The notes under the pieces are model-generated. The model was not told the origin of the DNA. It did no database searches and saw only the letters and a program-made list of their open reading frames with translations. A DNA stretch of 64,000 bases from Bacteroidota bacterium (GTDB taxonomy: Bacteria > Bacteroidota > Bacteroidia > Chitinophagales > Chitinophagaceae). The stretch is taken from NCBI GenBank assembly GCA_028876495.1, contig JAGWRO010000023.1, positions 51,776 to 115,775 on the forward strand, given 5' to 3'. This document shows positions 39,214 to 48,945 of this stretch, piece by piece (the first letter of the stretch is position 1; each line of letters starts with the position of its first letter). Position numbers and translations under genes: made by a program.

Positions 39214-41262
39214 ATGTCAGTACATAGAAGAGAACAAAAATTATTCGAACGTTCATCTGTGAATGAAGCGCTCAAGCAATCATTCATCAAACTGAATCCC
39301 CGTATTATGTTCCGTAACCCGGTAATGTTCACGGTAGAGATTTGCACGGCCATAATGCTGGCCGTGTGTATATGGATTTTCACCGGAGAAAAAGCACAAG
39401 GGAGCCTGGTATATAACATAATTGTATTCGTAGTATTATTCTTAACCTTATTGTTTGCCAACTTTGCAGAAGCAATCGCAGAAGCAAGAGGTAAAGCACA
39501 GGCCGACAGCCTTAGAAAAACAAGGGAAGATACTCCCGCAAAAAAAATATTTCCTGTTGGTGAAATATTTACTAATGAGGTTAAGATCGTTCCTTCTTCC
39601 CAACTAAGCAAAGGTGATTTTTTTCTTTGTGAAACCGGCGATACAATACCCATGGATGGTGAAATAGTACAGGGTATTGCAACTATTGATGAGAGCGCAA
39701 TCACCGGCGAATCTGCTCCTGTGATACGGGAAGCAGGCGGTGATAAATCTTCTGTAACAGGTGGTACAAAGGTTCTAAGCGATCATATAAAAGTTCGTGT
39801 TACCACTGAACCGGGTGAAAGTTTTTTAGATAAAATGATTGCATTGGTAGAAGGTGCATCAAGGCAAAAAACACCTAACGAAATTGCATTGACTATTTTA
39901 CTTGCGGGCTTCACGCTAATCTTTATAATTGTGTGTGTAACGCTCGAGCCTTTTGGTAAATATGCTAACACGCCAATTACTATTGCAGCCTTCATTTCTT
40001 TATTTGTTTGTTTAATACCTACCACCATTGGAGGTTTGTTAAGCGCCATCGGTATTGCAGGCATGGACCGGGCGTTAAGAGCAAACGTAATTACCAAAAG
40101 CGGTAAGGCAGTTGAAACCGCCGGTGATATTGATACCCTGCTACTGGATAAAACAGGAACCATAACCATCGGCAACCGCAAAGCCACCAATTTTTATCCG
40201 GCTAACGGTATCCCAATAGACGCTTTTATCCGGTCATGTGCTTTATCATCTTTAGCAGATGAAACACCGGAAGGAAAGTCGATAATAGAGTTATCCAAAC
40301 TTGATAAAGATTCTTTCGATACTACCGGCGCAAAATTTATTGAGTTTACTGCAGAAACAAGAAGTAGCGGTATTAACCTTCCGAATGGTTTAAAAATCCG
40401 TAAGGGAGCCTTTGATTCTATAAGAAATATAATAACAAAGGCTGGTAACGATTTTCCGGTTGAGACTGCTGAAAGAGTCAAAATAATTTCTTCTAATGGC
40501 GGAACACCGTTAGTGGTAAGTGAAAATGGAAAAGTCCTGGGTGTAATAGAATTGCAGGATATTATTAAACCCGGAATTAATGAGCGTTTTGAAAGATTAA
40601 GAAAGATGGGAATTAAAACCGTTATGGTTACAGGCGATAATCCGTTAACAGCAAAGTTTATTGCAGAAAAAGCAGGCGTAGACGATTTTATAGCTGAGGC
40701 AAAACCGGAAGATAAAATGATTTATATAAAGAAAGAACAGCAACTGGGAAAATTGGTGGCCATGATGGGCGATGGCACCAATGATGCGCCGGCATTGGCC
40801 CAGGCAGATGTGGGTGTTGCCATGAACAGCGGAACAGCAGCGGCAAAAGAAGCCGGCAACATGGTTGACCTTGACAATGATCCTACCAAATTGATTGAAG
40901 TAGTGGAGATTGGCAAACAGTTATTAATGACAAGAGGAACCCTCACAACATTCTCCATTGCAAATGACGTAGCAAAATATTTTGCTATTGTTCCGGCGTT
41001 GTTTATCATATCCATACCCGCATTGCAAGGGTTAAATATTATGCATTTACACAGCCCTGAAAGCGCTATTTTATCGGCAGTAATTTTTAATGCAATCATT
41101 ATTCCGTTACTGATACCGCTTGCATTAAAAGGAGTTGCCTATAAGCCAATTGGCGCCAGTGCATTACTAAGGAGGAACTTATTAATCTATGGATTAGGCG
41201 GTGTGATAGTTCCTTTTATTGGTATAAAATTATTAGACATGATTGTTAGTATTTGGTTTTAA
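39214..41262 (+). CDS. kdpB: Potassium-transporting ATPase subunit KdpB
   Basis: P-type ATPase DKTGTIT, TGES-like [34 protein letters not shown]. Confidence 0.98.
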   Translation: MSVHRREQKLFERSSVNEALKQSFIKLNPRIMFRNPVMFTVEICTAIMLAVCIWIFTGEKAQGSLVYNIIVFVVLFLTLLFANFAEAIAEARGKAQADSLRKTREDTPAKKIFPVGEIFTNEVKIVPSSQLSKGDFFLCETGDTIPMDGEIVQGIATIDESAITGESAPVIREAGGDKSSVTGGTKVLSDHIKVRVTTEPGESFLDKMIALVEGASRQKTPNEIALTILLAGFTLIFIIVCVTLEPFGKYANTPITIAAFISLFVCLIPTTIGGLLSAIGIAGMDRALRANVITKSGKAVETAGDIDTLLLDKTGTITIGNRKATNFYPANGIPIDAFIRSCALSSLADETPEGKSIIELSKLDKDSFDTTGAKFIEFTAETRSSGINLPNGLKIRKGAFDSIRNIITKAGNDFPVETAERVKIISSNGGTPLVVSENGKVLGVIELQDIIKPGINERFERLRKMGIKTVMVTGDNPLTAKFIAEKAGVDDFIAEAKPEDKMIYIKKEQQLGKLVAMMGDGTNDAPALAQADVGVAMNSGTAAAKEAGNMVDLDNDPTKLIEVVEIGKQLLMTRGTLTTFSIANDVAKYFAIVPALFIISIPALQGLNIMHLHSPESAILSAVIFNAIIIPLLIPLALKGVAYKPIGASALLRRNLLIYGLGGVIVPFIGIKLLDMIVSIWF

Positions 41263-41294
41263 AAAAAAATATAACAACATAAAAAATTTAAAAT

Positions 41295-41858
41295 ATGAAA
41301 CAACATTTTTTTCCCGCATTAAGACTCACACTTGCAAGTATAGTAGTTTTCATGGGCTTATACACCTTGCTTATTTGGGCCATTGCACAGGCAGCGCCTA
41401 ACAAAGGTAAAGGCGAAACAGTATCAGTAAACAACAAAGTAGTCGGTTATAAATTAGAAGGTCAAAATTTTACTGAGGATAAATATTTTAACAGCCGCCC
41501 ATCTGCAGTTGGCTATAATGCAGCAGGTAGCGGGGCCAGCAATAAAGGCCCGTCTAATCCTGATTATTTAAAAGATGTTCAAAACCGGATAGATACTTTC
41601 ATGGTACACAATCCTTCTATAAAAAAAGAAGACATACCTTCAGAACTAGTTACCGCTTCAGGAAGTGGTTTGGATCCTGATCTATCCCCTCAGGGAGCTT
41701 ATGTGCAGGTTGAAAGAATTGCAAAGACAAGGAATATTCCTGACAAAAAAATAAAAGCACTTATTGCACAGCAAATTCAAAAACCGTTGTTTGGATTATT
41801 TGGGCCTGAAAAAGTAAATGTTTTGCAATTAAATATTGCGTTAGATAATTTACAATAA
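41295..41858 (+). CDS. kdpC: Potassium-transporting ATPase subunit KdpC
   Basis: FTEDKYFNSRPSAVGYNAAGSGASNKGPSNPDYL is the KdpC core. Confidence 0.96.
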   Translation: MKQHFFPALRLTLASIVVFMGLYTLLIWAIAQAAPNKGKGETVSVNNKVVGYKLEGQNFTEDKYFNSRPSAVGYNAAGSGASNKGPSNPDYLKDVQNRIDTFMVHNPSIKKEDIPSELVTASGSGLDPDLSPQGAYVQVERIAKTRNIPDKKIKALIAQQIQKPLFGLFGPEKVNVLQLNIALDNLQ

Positions 41859-41880
41859 GAAAAGGCGAAAATCAGAAACG

Positions 41881-42927
41881 ATGAAAACCATCTTAGGGTT
41901 AACAATAATGATGATTAGCTTCCAGGTTGCTGTTGCACAAACAGATTCTATCAAAACTGTAGCACCAACCATTACAGGGTCTGTTGATTTGTATTACCGG
42001 TATAATTTCAGCAATCCCAGGACAGGATTTACCAATAATTATACCAGCTTCACCAATTCTCAAAATTCGTTTGAGCTTGGAATGGCCAGTATCAGGGCCG
42101 ATCATAGTTTCGGCAAAGTCAGTGCAACTATTGATTTAGGATTTGGCCGCAGGGCCGAGGAGTTTTCGTATGCAAATCCTGATCACTCCTCTCTTTTTGC
42201 CGTTAAACAGGCTTATGTAAGCTATGCAATTAGTGATCACTTAAAATTAACAATGGGCAAATGGGCAACCCATATCGGGTATGAAGTACCAGATGCTTAT
42301 TTAAACCGAAATTACAGTATGGATTATATGTTTACCTATGGGCCATTTTCACACACCGGCTTAAAAGCTGAAATAGGGCTGGGAAAGAGAAGTGCATTGA
42401 TACTCGGCGTTGCCAATACGACAGATCATGTAAGTGATAGAGTATCCCGCAAGTATGCAATTGCACAGTTTAGCACAGGAACCAAGGATGACAAAGTAAG
42501 GGCTTATGTAAATTACCAGGGAACATACGGAGGGGCTTTCAGCCTTACACAATTTGACCTTGTAGTTAACGCAACGGTTACCAGCAAATTCAGTTTAGGG
42601 TATAACGGTACTGTGCAGATGGTAAAGCCGGAAGGGATTTCAAGTGCAAGCTGGTGGGGCTCTGCTGTTTATGTAACGGCCGATCCTATTGCTGCTTTTG
42701 GCATTACCTTAAGAGCGGAATATTTCGATAATAAAAAAGGGGTAGTTTCTGCTCCTGCTACCAGTATATTTGATGTAACCCTTTCACCCAACTTCAGAGT
42801 AGGAAATCTTACCATTATCCCTGAACTGAGATTGGATGCGGGTAAAGATAAAATCTTTGAAAAGAATGATGACACTGGAATTAAAACAACCGTTACAGGA
42901 ATACTGGCAGCTACCTATCATTTTTAG
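41881..42927 (+). CDS. Outer-membrane beta-barrel porin-like protein
   Basis: Signal peptide and repeated amphipathic strands (LYYRYNFSNPRTGFTNNYTSFTNSQNSFELGMASI; GILAATYHF C-terminal aromatic). Confidence 0.85.
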   Translation: MKTILGLTIMMISFQVAVAQTDSIKTVAPTITGSVDLYYRYNFSNPRTGFTNNYTSFTNSQNSFELGMASIRADHSFGKVSATIDLGFGRRAEEFSYANPDHSSLFAVKQAYVSYAISDHLKLTMGKWATHIGYEVPDAYLNRNYSMDYMFTYGPFSHTGLKAEIGLGKRSALILGVANTTDHVSDRVSRKYAIAQFSTGTKDDKVRAYVNYQGTYGGAFSLTQFDLVVNATVTSKFSLGYNGTVQMVKPEGISSASWWGSAVYVTADPIAAFGITLRAEYFDNKKGVVSAPATSIFDVTLSPNFRVGNLTIIPELRLDAGKDKIFEKNDDTGIKTTVTGILAATYHF

Positions 42928-43072
42928 AAGTACAGGATTAATAGGATGAATTAAAATTTATAAATTTTAGATAAGGGTAAATTAAATGACTCAATTTTGA
43001 ATTAAATAAAGATTTTTTAAAACCGGGTTTCATCCACTATCGTTGCTTATAAATAAAAGATATGAATAAATT

Positions 43073-44203
43073 ATGCATGAGGATATACCAGAAAATACCG
43101 AACAATTTTTAAGTCTAAATCCAAAGACAAAAAGAGGTAAGTTTAAAATTTACATTGGCATGAGCGCCGGTGTGGGCAAAACTTATCGCATGTTGCAGGA
43201 GGCACACAGCCTCTTGAAAAATGGTGTAAATATAAAAGTTGGATATGTGGAAACTCATGGAAGAAAAGAAACACAAGCATTAATCGATGGGCTTCCTGTT
43301 ATTCCGAGAAGAGATGTTTTTTATAAAGGGAAGCGGTTAGATGAATTAGATGTACAGACTGTATTATTACTTCATCCGGAAGTTGTAATTATTGATGAGC
43401 TGGCTCACACCAATATTCCAGGGAGTAAAAATGAAAAAAGATGGCAGGATGTTCTGGATATATTAGACGCAGGTATTGATGTAATATCCGCGGTTAACAT
43501 CCAGCATATAGAAAGCATTAATGAGGATGTAAAAAAAATTACAGGAGTAGAAGTTAAGGAAAGGATTCCGGATAAAATGCTGCAGCTTGCAGATGAAGTG
43601 GTAAACATTGATCTAACTGCAGATGAATTAATAACAAGATTAAAAGAAGGAAAGATTTATGATCATACAAAGGTTCAACAAGCATTACAGAATTTTTTTC
43701 AACCAGATCAAATACTGCAGCTTCGCGAGCTTGCCTTAAAAGAAGTTGCAGGCCAGGTAGAAAGAAAAGTCGATTACCAGGTTACTGCAAAAAAAAATCC
43801 ATATCGTCATGAACGTTTCTTAGCCTGTGTTTCTTCCAATCATGTAATAGCACAGCGAATCATTCGAAAAACCGCAAGGCTGGCATCTTATTATAACAGT
43901 CAGTGGTATGTACTGTATGTTCAAACGCCCAAGGAGTCAACAGATAAAATCGCGTTGGATGCTCAGCGCCATCTTATTAATAACTTTAAAAATGCAACAG
44001 AACTGGGGGCTGAGGTTATTCAAAAAAAAGAAGATAATATTGCTAAAGCAATAATGGAAGCGGTGAGTGAAAAACAGATTACTACTATATGTCTCGGCAA
44101 GCCGCATTTAAGCCTTTTCCAGGTTATATTAAGAACGGGCATTTTTAGCCAATTGTTAAAAACACTTTCTAAGAACAATATTGATCTGGTAATATTTTCC
44201 TGA
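43073..44203 (+). CDS. KdpD-type sensor domain protein (KdpD N-terminal plus USP domain, no kinase core)
   Basis: KIYIGMSAGVGKTYRMLQEA, GYVETHGRKET, IIDELAHTNIPGS, then a USP-like domain; the frame stops before any HisKA/HATPase. Confidence 0.94.
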   Translation: MHEDIPENTEQFLSLNPKTKRGKFKIYIGMSAGVGKTYRMLQEAHSLLKNGVNIKVGYVETHGRKETQALIDGLPVIPRRDVFYKGKRLDELDVQTVLLLHPEVVIIDELAHTNIPGSKNEKRWQDVLDILDAGIDVISAVNIQHIESINEDVKKITGVEVKERIPDKMLQLADEVVNIDLTADELITRLKEGKIYDHTKVQQALQNFFQPDQILQLRELALKEVAGQVERKVDYQVTAKKNPYRHERFLACVSSNHVIAQRIIRKTARLASYYNSQWYVLYVQTPKESTDKIALDAQRHLINNFKNATELGAEVIQKKEDNIAKAIMEAVSEKQITTICLGKPHLSLFQVILRTGIFSQLLKTLSKNNIDLVIFS

Positions 44204-45894
44204 TGGCACTGAACATAAAAAATAAGATATGGCTGGGGACATTCTTCCTCTTCGTCCTTTTATTATTAATGGGAGGAGTGAGCATTTTTTACATGTTGCA
44301 ATTGCAAAACGACTCAAAAAATATTTTACGTGATAATTATGAAAGCCTGTCTTATAGCCACGACATGCAGCAGTCTCTTCTTTCTGCCCCTTCAGCCTAC
44401 AGCCAGTCTGTAAAAGCATTTGCAATAGCCTTAAACAAACAGCAGAATAACATTACTGAAAAAGGAGAAAAAAAGATTACCGACTCATTAGCCTTTTATT
44501 TCAATGCATTTAAAAATGGCGACACTACAGAAGCTATTATCAAAAAACAACAAGGTTTTATTCAAGAGATTCTTGTACTTAATATGAATGCTATCAGGCT
44601 GAAGAATGACAAAGCAGAAAAAAGTGCAGATAAAGCGCTTACCATTATTCTAGTGACAGGCAGCTTTGTGTTTTTAATCTCCTTTACTTTCCTCCTGAAT
44701 TTTCCGTCTGTTATTACCAGGCCTGTAACCCAGCTTACAGCTGCAATAAAAGCCATCAATGAGAAAAAATATGACCAAAGAATATACATAGAGACCAAAG
44801 ATGAATTTGGAAATTTAGCCAACGCCTTTAACGAGATGGCAGAAAAGCTTGAATATTTTGAAAGCAGTAATCTAAACAAACTGATGTTTGAAAAAAGCCG
44901 GGCTGAAGCAGTTATTAACAGCCTGAAGGATGCAAGCATAGGAATAGATAAAGACAATACCATATTGTTTGCCAACAAACAGGCGCTTCAATTGCTGGGG
45001 CTGCAGGCAGATGAAATAGTAGGTAAAACAGTGAATGAGATAAGCAGAAGGAACGACCTGTTTCGCTATCTCATGGAAGATGAAAACTCAAAACTTTTCA
45101 AGGCGGTGATTGATAACCGGGAAAATTTTTTTACAAAGGAAATAATAGAAGTAACTGAAGGTGAAACAAAAAATAAGGTGATTGTGTTGAAGAATATCAC
45201 TTCTTACAAGGAGCTTGATGCTGCCAAAACTAATTTTATTGCAACGGTATCACATGAATTAAAAACACCATTGGCCTCATCGGATTTAAGTCTCAAACTT
45301 TTGCTGGATGAAAGAACAGGTTCATTATCCGTATCCCAAAAAGAATTAATTGAAAACCTCAAAGATGATAATAGCAGGATGCTGAAAATTTTAAGCGAAC
45401 TTTTAAATATGTCGCAGGTTGAGTCTGGCCGTATTCAATTGAATATTCAAAAGATATATCCCGGCGAAATCATTGAGAACGCTGTTCAATCAGTAGCGGT
45501 AAGCGCAAAAGAAAAAGAGATTCGTATTGTGACAGAAATTCCCGGCAATATTCCCTTTATCGAGGCAGACGCAGACAAGACTACATGGGTTTTAAATAAT
45601 TTTTTATCCAACGCGATCAAATATTCTCCTCAGAACAGTTCCATTGAAATTTCGGCACAACAAAAAGATAGTACCGTTGTCTTTTCGGTTACTGATCATG
45701 GACAAGGAATTGATGAGGAATATCACCCCCGGCTTTTTGAACGATATTTCCAGGTGCCGGGGTCTAAAGAAAAGGGAACGGGCCTGGGGCTTGCCATTTC
45801 AAAAGAGTTTATTGAAGCCCAGCAGGGAAGGATTTGGGTAGAAAGCGAAATAGGAAAAGGATCGGTTTTCAGTTTTGCATTACCGGTGCATTAG
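44203..45894 (+). CDS. HAMP/PAS sensor histidine kinase
   Basis: Two TM segments, HAMP, PAS-like, TVSHELKTPLASS (H box), NNFLSNAIKYSP (N box), GTGLGLAISK. ATG overlaps the preceding TGA (TGATG). Confidence 0.95.
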   Translation: MALNIKNKIWLGTFFLFVLLLLMGGVSIFYMLQLQNDSKNILRDNYESLSYSHDMQQSLLSAPSAYSQSVKAFAIALNKQQNNITEKGEKKITDSLAFYFNAFKNGDTTEAIIKKQQGFIQEILVLNMNAIRLKNDKAEKSADKALTIILVTGSFVFLISFTFLLNFPSVITRPVTQLTAAIKAINEKKYDQRIYIETKDEFGNLANAFNEMAEKLEYFESSNLNKLMFEKSRAEAVINSLKDASIGIDKDNTILFANKQALQLLGLQADEIVGKTVNEISRRNDLFRYLMEDENSKLFKAVIDNRENFFTKEIIEVTEGETKNKVIVLKNITSYKELDAAKTNFIATVSHELKTPLASSDLSLKLLLDERTGSLSVSQKELIENLKDDNSRMLKILSELLNMSQVESGRIQLNIQKIYPGEIIENAVQSVAVSAKEKEIRIVTEIPGNIPFIEADADKTTWVLNNFLSNAIKYSPQNSSIEISAQQKDSTVVFSVTDHGQGIDEEYHPRLFERYFQVPGSKEKGTGLGLAISKEFIEAQQGRIWVESEIGKGSVFSFALPVH

Positions 45895-45976
45895 GTTCGG
45901 CCATATCAACAAGACTAAAGAGCTTTACACGAATCCAATAAATTCCTGGGACGGCACTTCCAAGCACAAATCATCT

Positions 45977-46041
45977 ACCTGGTACTTATTCAATTCTTCG
46001 AAAGAGCAACATTGAAAAAATAAGTAACGAACGTCACAGAT
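45977..46041 (+). repeat. Longer dispersed repeat, copy B
   Basis: ACCTGGTACTTATTCAATTCTTCGAAAGAGCAACATTGAAAAAATAAGTAACGAACGTCACAGAT. Confidence 0.6.
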
Positions 46042-46091
46042 CGGGAGACTTGCTCCGTTTCGTCTTCAGGCTGCCGGAGTTCTGGAAAGCC

Positions 46092-46124
46092 AAATAAAAA
46101 TCTTGCAAGAAAGTTGGTTTATTG
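46092..46124 (+). repeat. 33-bp intergenic repeat, copy 11
   Basis: AAATAAAAATCTTGCAAGAAAGTTGGTTTATTG. Confidence 0.85.
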
Positions 46125-46154
46125 ATAATTTGTTTTATTGTCGCTGGTTCTTCG

Positions 46155-47270
46155 TTACAATTCCAGTTTCACCTTCTTTCCCGTCCTGCACGCTTCATAA
46201 ATCGCATCAATTATTTTAAGATCTTTCAACGCTTCTTCACCATCCACCGGCACTTCTGGTTTTTTACCACGTAAAATAATATCGGCCATCTCATCCATTT
46301 GCACGGTTTGATGAGTTACATCCGGTGCAATGATTTCACCTTTGTTGGTTTGCCCGCGTATGGGGCCATAGTTGGTAGAAGGATACATTTGTGCAAAGCC
46401 TTCGGTGCCATCAAGAAAAAAACGATCGAGATAATTGAGGCTGTAAGTAGAAAGGCATGAAGCAACCGCGCCACCAGGAAAACCTAATTGAAATTGTATG
46501 GTTTCATCAATGCCTTCTTTAAATTTTACGGGATTATTTTTAGTTTCCTGCGCGGTTACCCAAATTGGATCTTCACCAATCATATACCGCGAGCCATTTA
46601 CTGAATAAATGCCAATATCCATCATCGATCCGCCGCCTGAAAGTTTTTTATTCAAACGCCACTGTGTCGGATCACCAATTATAAATCCGCTCAATCCCTG
46701 GAAGAAAAGCACTTTACCAAATTCCCCGGCTTTCCTCATTTTTATAATTTCCAAAGTATGAGGTTCAAAATGCATGCGGTACCCGACCAATAATTTTACA
46801 CCTGCTTTTTTACAGGCATCAATCATTTCCTGCGCCTGCTGTGCATTTACGGTCATGGGTTTTTCGCTGATGGCGTGCTTTCCTGCCTTTGCCACGCGTA
46901 TCACTTCATCATGATGAAGGCCGTTGGGAGTGATCACATAGACCGCATCAATATCCGGATTATTTTTTATCTCATCAAAATTAGAATAGTTGTAACAGTT
47001 TTTTTCGGGGATGTTGTATTTGCTTTGCCAGGCCTTTACTTTTGAAGGGGTGCCGCTGATCACTCCAACCAATTTGGCTTTCGTACAACTTTGCATTGCT
47101 TCTGCTACGCGTGTTCCGTAACTTCCCAAACCCATAATGGCAACCCTTAAAAGCCTGTCTTCAGAAGGTTTTTCGTTAAAAGGGTTATTTGCTGAAGCAG
47201 CTTTTTTAAGAAACGGAAATGCGATAGATGCTGCAGTAATTTTTCCCAAAAAGTCACGGCGTGAATTCAT
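46155..47270 (-). CDS. Gfo/Idh/MocA family oxidoreductase, twin-arginine-like signal
   Basis: MNSRRDFLGKITAASIAFP; Rossmann GLGSYG; ISEKPMTVNAQQAQEMIDACKKAGVKLLVGYRMHFEP. Confidence 0.93.
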   Translation of the reverse strand: MNSRRDFLGKITAASIAFPFLKKAASANNPFNEKPSEDRLLRVAIMGLGSYGTRVAEAMQSCTKAKLVGVISGTPSKVKAWQSKYNIPEKNCYNYSNFDEIKNNPDIDAVYVITPNGLHHDEVIRVAKAGKHAISEKPMTVNAQQAQEMIDACKKAGVKLLVGYRMHFEPHTLEIIKMRKAGEFGKVLFFQGLSGFIIGDPTQWRLNKKLSGGGSMMDIGIYSVNGSRYMIGEDPIWVTAQETKNNPVKFKEGIDETIQFQLGFPGGAVASCLSTYSLNYLDRFFLDGTEGFAQMYPSTNYGPIRGQTNKGEIIAPDVTHQTVQMDEMADIILRGKKPEVPVDGEEALKDLKIIDAIYEACRTGKKVKLEL

Positions 47271-47578
47271 AATTGTTTTTATTTATAAATGTAACCCTTT
47301 TATTTTTTTAATACATTCAAATATTGTACTTTGATTTCCCAAAAAAATAAAAAACAGATTTGGGTAATTCTAAAACACGTATGAGTTGGAGGGGTTATTA
47401 CTAAAAAATTATTACTGCCCATCGTGTTATTTCGTTTTGAAACAGTGAAATCCTCATCTTTTTTTTTATTTTAAAAAACATTCTAAAAAAGATATTCACA
47501 CTGGCAATTTAAGCCTGTGTCTTTCGTTGGTAATAAAGTGAGCATTGGATGGTTTTTTAAACCAGGTGAACAAGAAAA

Positions 47579-48448
47579 TTGAATATCCTTTTTGAAAATT
47601 ACCAACTGATGAAACAAAAAAGAGAGAAAACAACCATTCTGTTTATCAACAAAAACCCCCAGGCTTTTAAACCAATGCAGGTCTCAAACAGGTTGATCTT
47701 ACATTGGAAAAAATATCTTGCAGCAGTTGTACTTGTTTTCATGGCCTTGATCGTTACCGTTATTTATCTTGTTTCATTGCGAAACGAACAATTGCTGGGG
47801 CAACTGGCTCTCTCCAAAAAATTGCATAAGATGCGTACGCTTTTTTCGCAGGTAGATACAAGCTCGGTAAAAGAAAAATTTACTAAGATTGATACAGAGT
47901 TATCAAACATTAATGATTACCTGAAAGCACGCGGCATAAAACCCGCCGTAAAACTGCCCGAAGGCGGAGAGGCGAATGATGATGTTATCTCCGACGATGA
48001 GATCAGTGATTTTTATGTAAAATATTTAGACCACATTGGTTATGATTTATCTCATACGCCGCTGGGAATGCCTTACCATGGAAGAATTACCTCAACTTTT
48101 GGCCATAGGGAAAATCCATTTGGAGGAAACAATGTTGAAACGCACAAAGGCCTTGATATCAGCGGGCCGATTGGCTCACCGGTAAAATCGATGGCAGAGG
48201 GAAAAGTTGAATTTGCAGGTCTCAGGGGTGGTTTTGGAAATTGCATTATGCTGAAACATGCGAATGGTTTTGAAACACTCTACGGGCATTTGTCAAAAAT
48301 ATTAGTTAAGGTAGGAGATAATGTGAAAATAGGAGAGACGATTGGCAAGATTGGCTCAACAGGCCGTTCTACAGGACCACATCTTCATTACGAAGTTCAT
48401 AAAAACGGGCAACAAATAAATCCTGAATCATTTTTAACTCTTAAGTAA
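47579..48448 (+). CDS. M23 family metallopeptidase
   Basis: TM anchor, RITSTFGHRENPFGG...HKGLDISGPIGSPV...GSTGRSTGPHLHYEVHKNG. Confidence 0.95.
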   Translation: MNILFENYQLMKQKREKTTILFINKNPQAFKPMQVSNRLILHWKKYLAAVVLVFMALIVTVIYLVSLRNEQLLGQLALSKKLHKMRTLFSQVDTSSVKEKFTKIDTELSNINDYLKARGIKPAVKLPEGGEANDDVISDDEISDFYVKYLDHIGYDLSHTPLGMPYHGRITSTFGHRENPFGGNNVETHKGLDISGPIGSPVKSMAEGKVEFAGLRGGFGNCIMLKHANGFETLYGHLSKILVKVGDNVKIGETIGKIGSTGRSTGPHLHYEVHKNGQQINPESFLTLK

Positions 48449-48449
48449 T

Positions 48450-48905
48450 ATGTTTAAAAAAGACAAAAAACAGCAACCTTTAGAAATTAACCAACAGGAA
48501 ATTTCTACGATTATTGGTGAAGGATATACGATCACCGGCGAAATTCGCGGATCTTCAGTGATAAGAATTGAAGGTAAGGTTATCGGCAATATTAATGTGG
48601 AAGGTGGCGTAGTATTAGGGGAAAAGGGAAATATTAAAGGAGACATTAACACCAAATCCGCTATCATTTACGGCACAATTAACGGTAATGTAAAAGCGGT
48701 TCAACTGGAAATAAAAAAGACAGGTTTGGTGAATGGCGATATCACTACCGATACGTTGGAAATAGAATTAGGCGCCCAGTACAACGGTAAATTAAATATG
48801 AGCCGCCCGCAACCGGTTGAAGAAACAGGTGAAGAAGATTTGCCTAAAGAACTTCGTAATAATTCTTCAATAGATAAAAAGGCAGCTTACTCTGCGGTGC
48901 AATAA
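48450..48905 (+). CDS. Bactofilin (polymer-forming cytoskeletal protein)
   Basis: TIIGEGYTITGEIRGSSVIRIEGKVIGNINVEGGVVLGEKGNIKGDINTKSAIIYGTINGNVKA: right-handed beta-helix repeats. Confidence 0.95.
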   Translation: MFKKDKKQQPLEINQQEISTIIGEGYTITGEIRGSSVIRIEGKVIGNINVEGGVVLGEKGNIKGDINTKSAIIYGTINGNVKAVQLEIKKTGLVNGDITTDTLEIELGAQYNGKLNMSRPQPVEETGEEDLPKELRNNSSIDKKAAYSAVQ

Positions 48906-48912
48906 TTTCCAT

Positions 48913-48944
48913 CTGTAAGCAACTTTTATTTAAGTTATTAATTT
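48913..48944 (-). repeat. 33-bp intergenic repeat, copy 12 (degenerate)
   Basis: Minus strand AAATTAATAACTTAAATAAAAGTTGCTTACAG. Confidence 0.5.
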
Positions 48945-48945
48945 A

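Noticed and set aside
39207-39704. 165-aa minus-strand ORF antisense to kdpB
   Set aside because: Shadow of the conserved KdpB frame.
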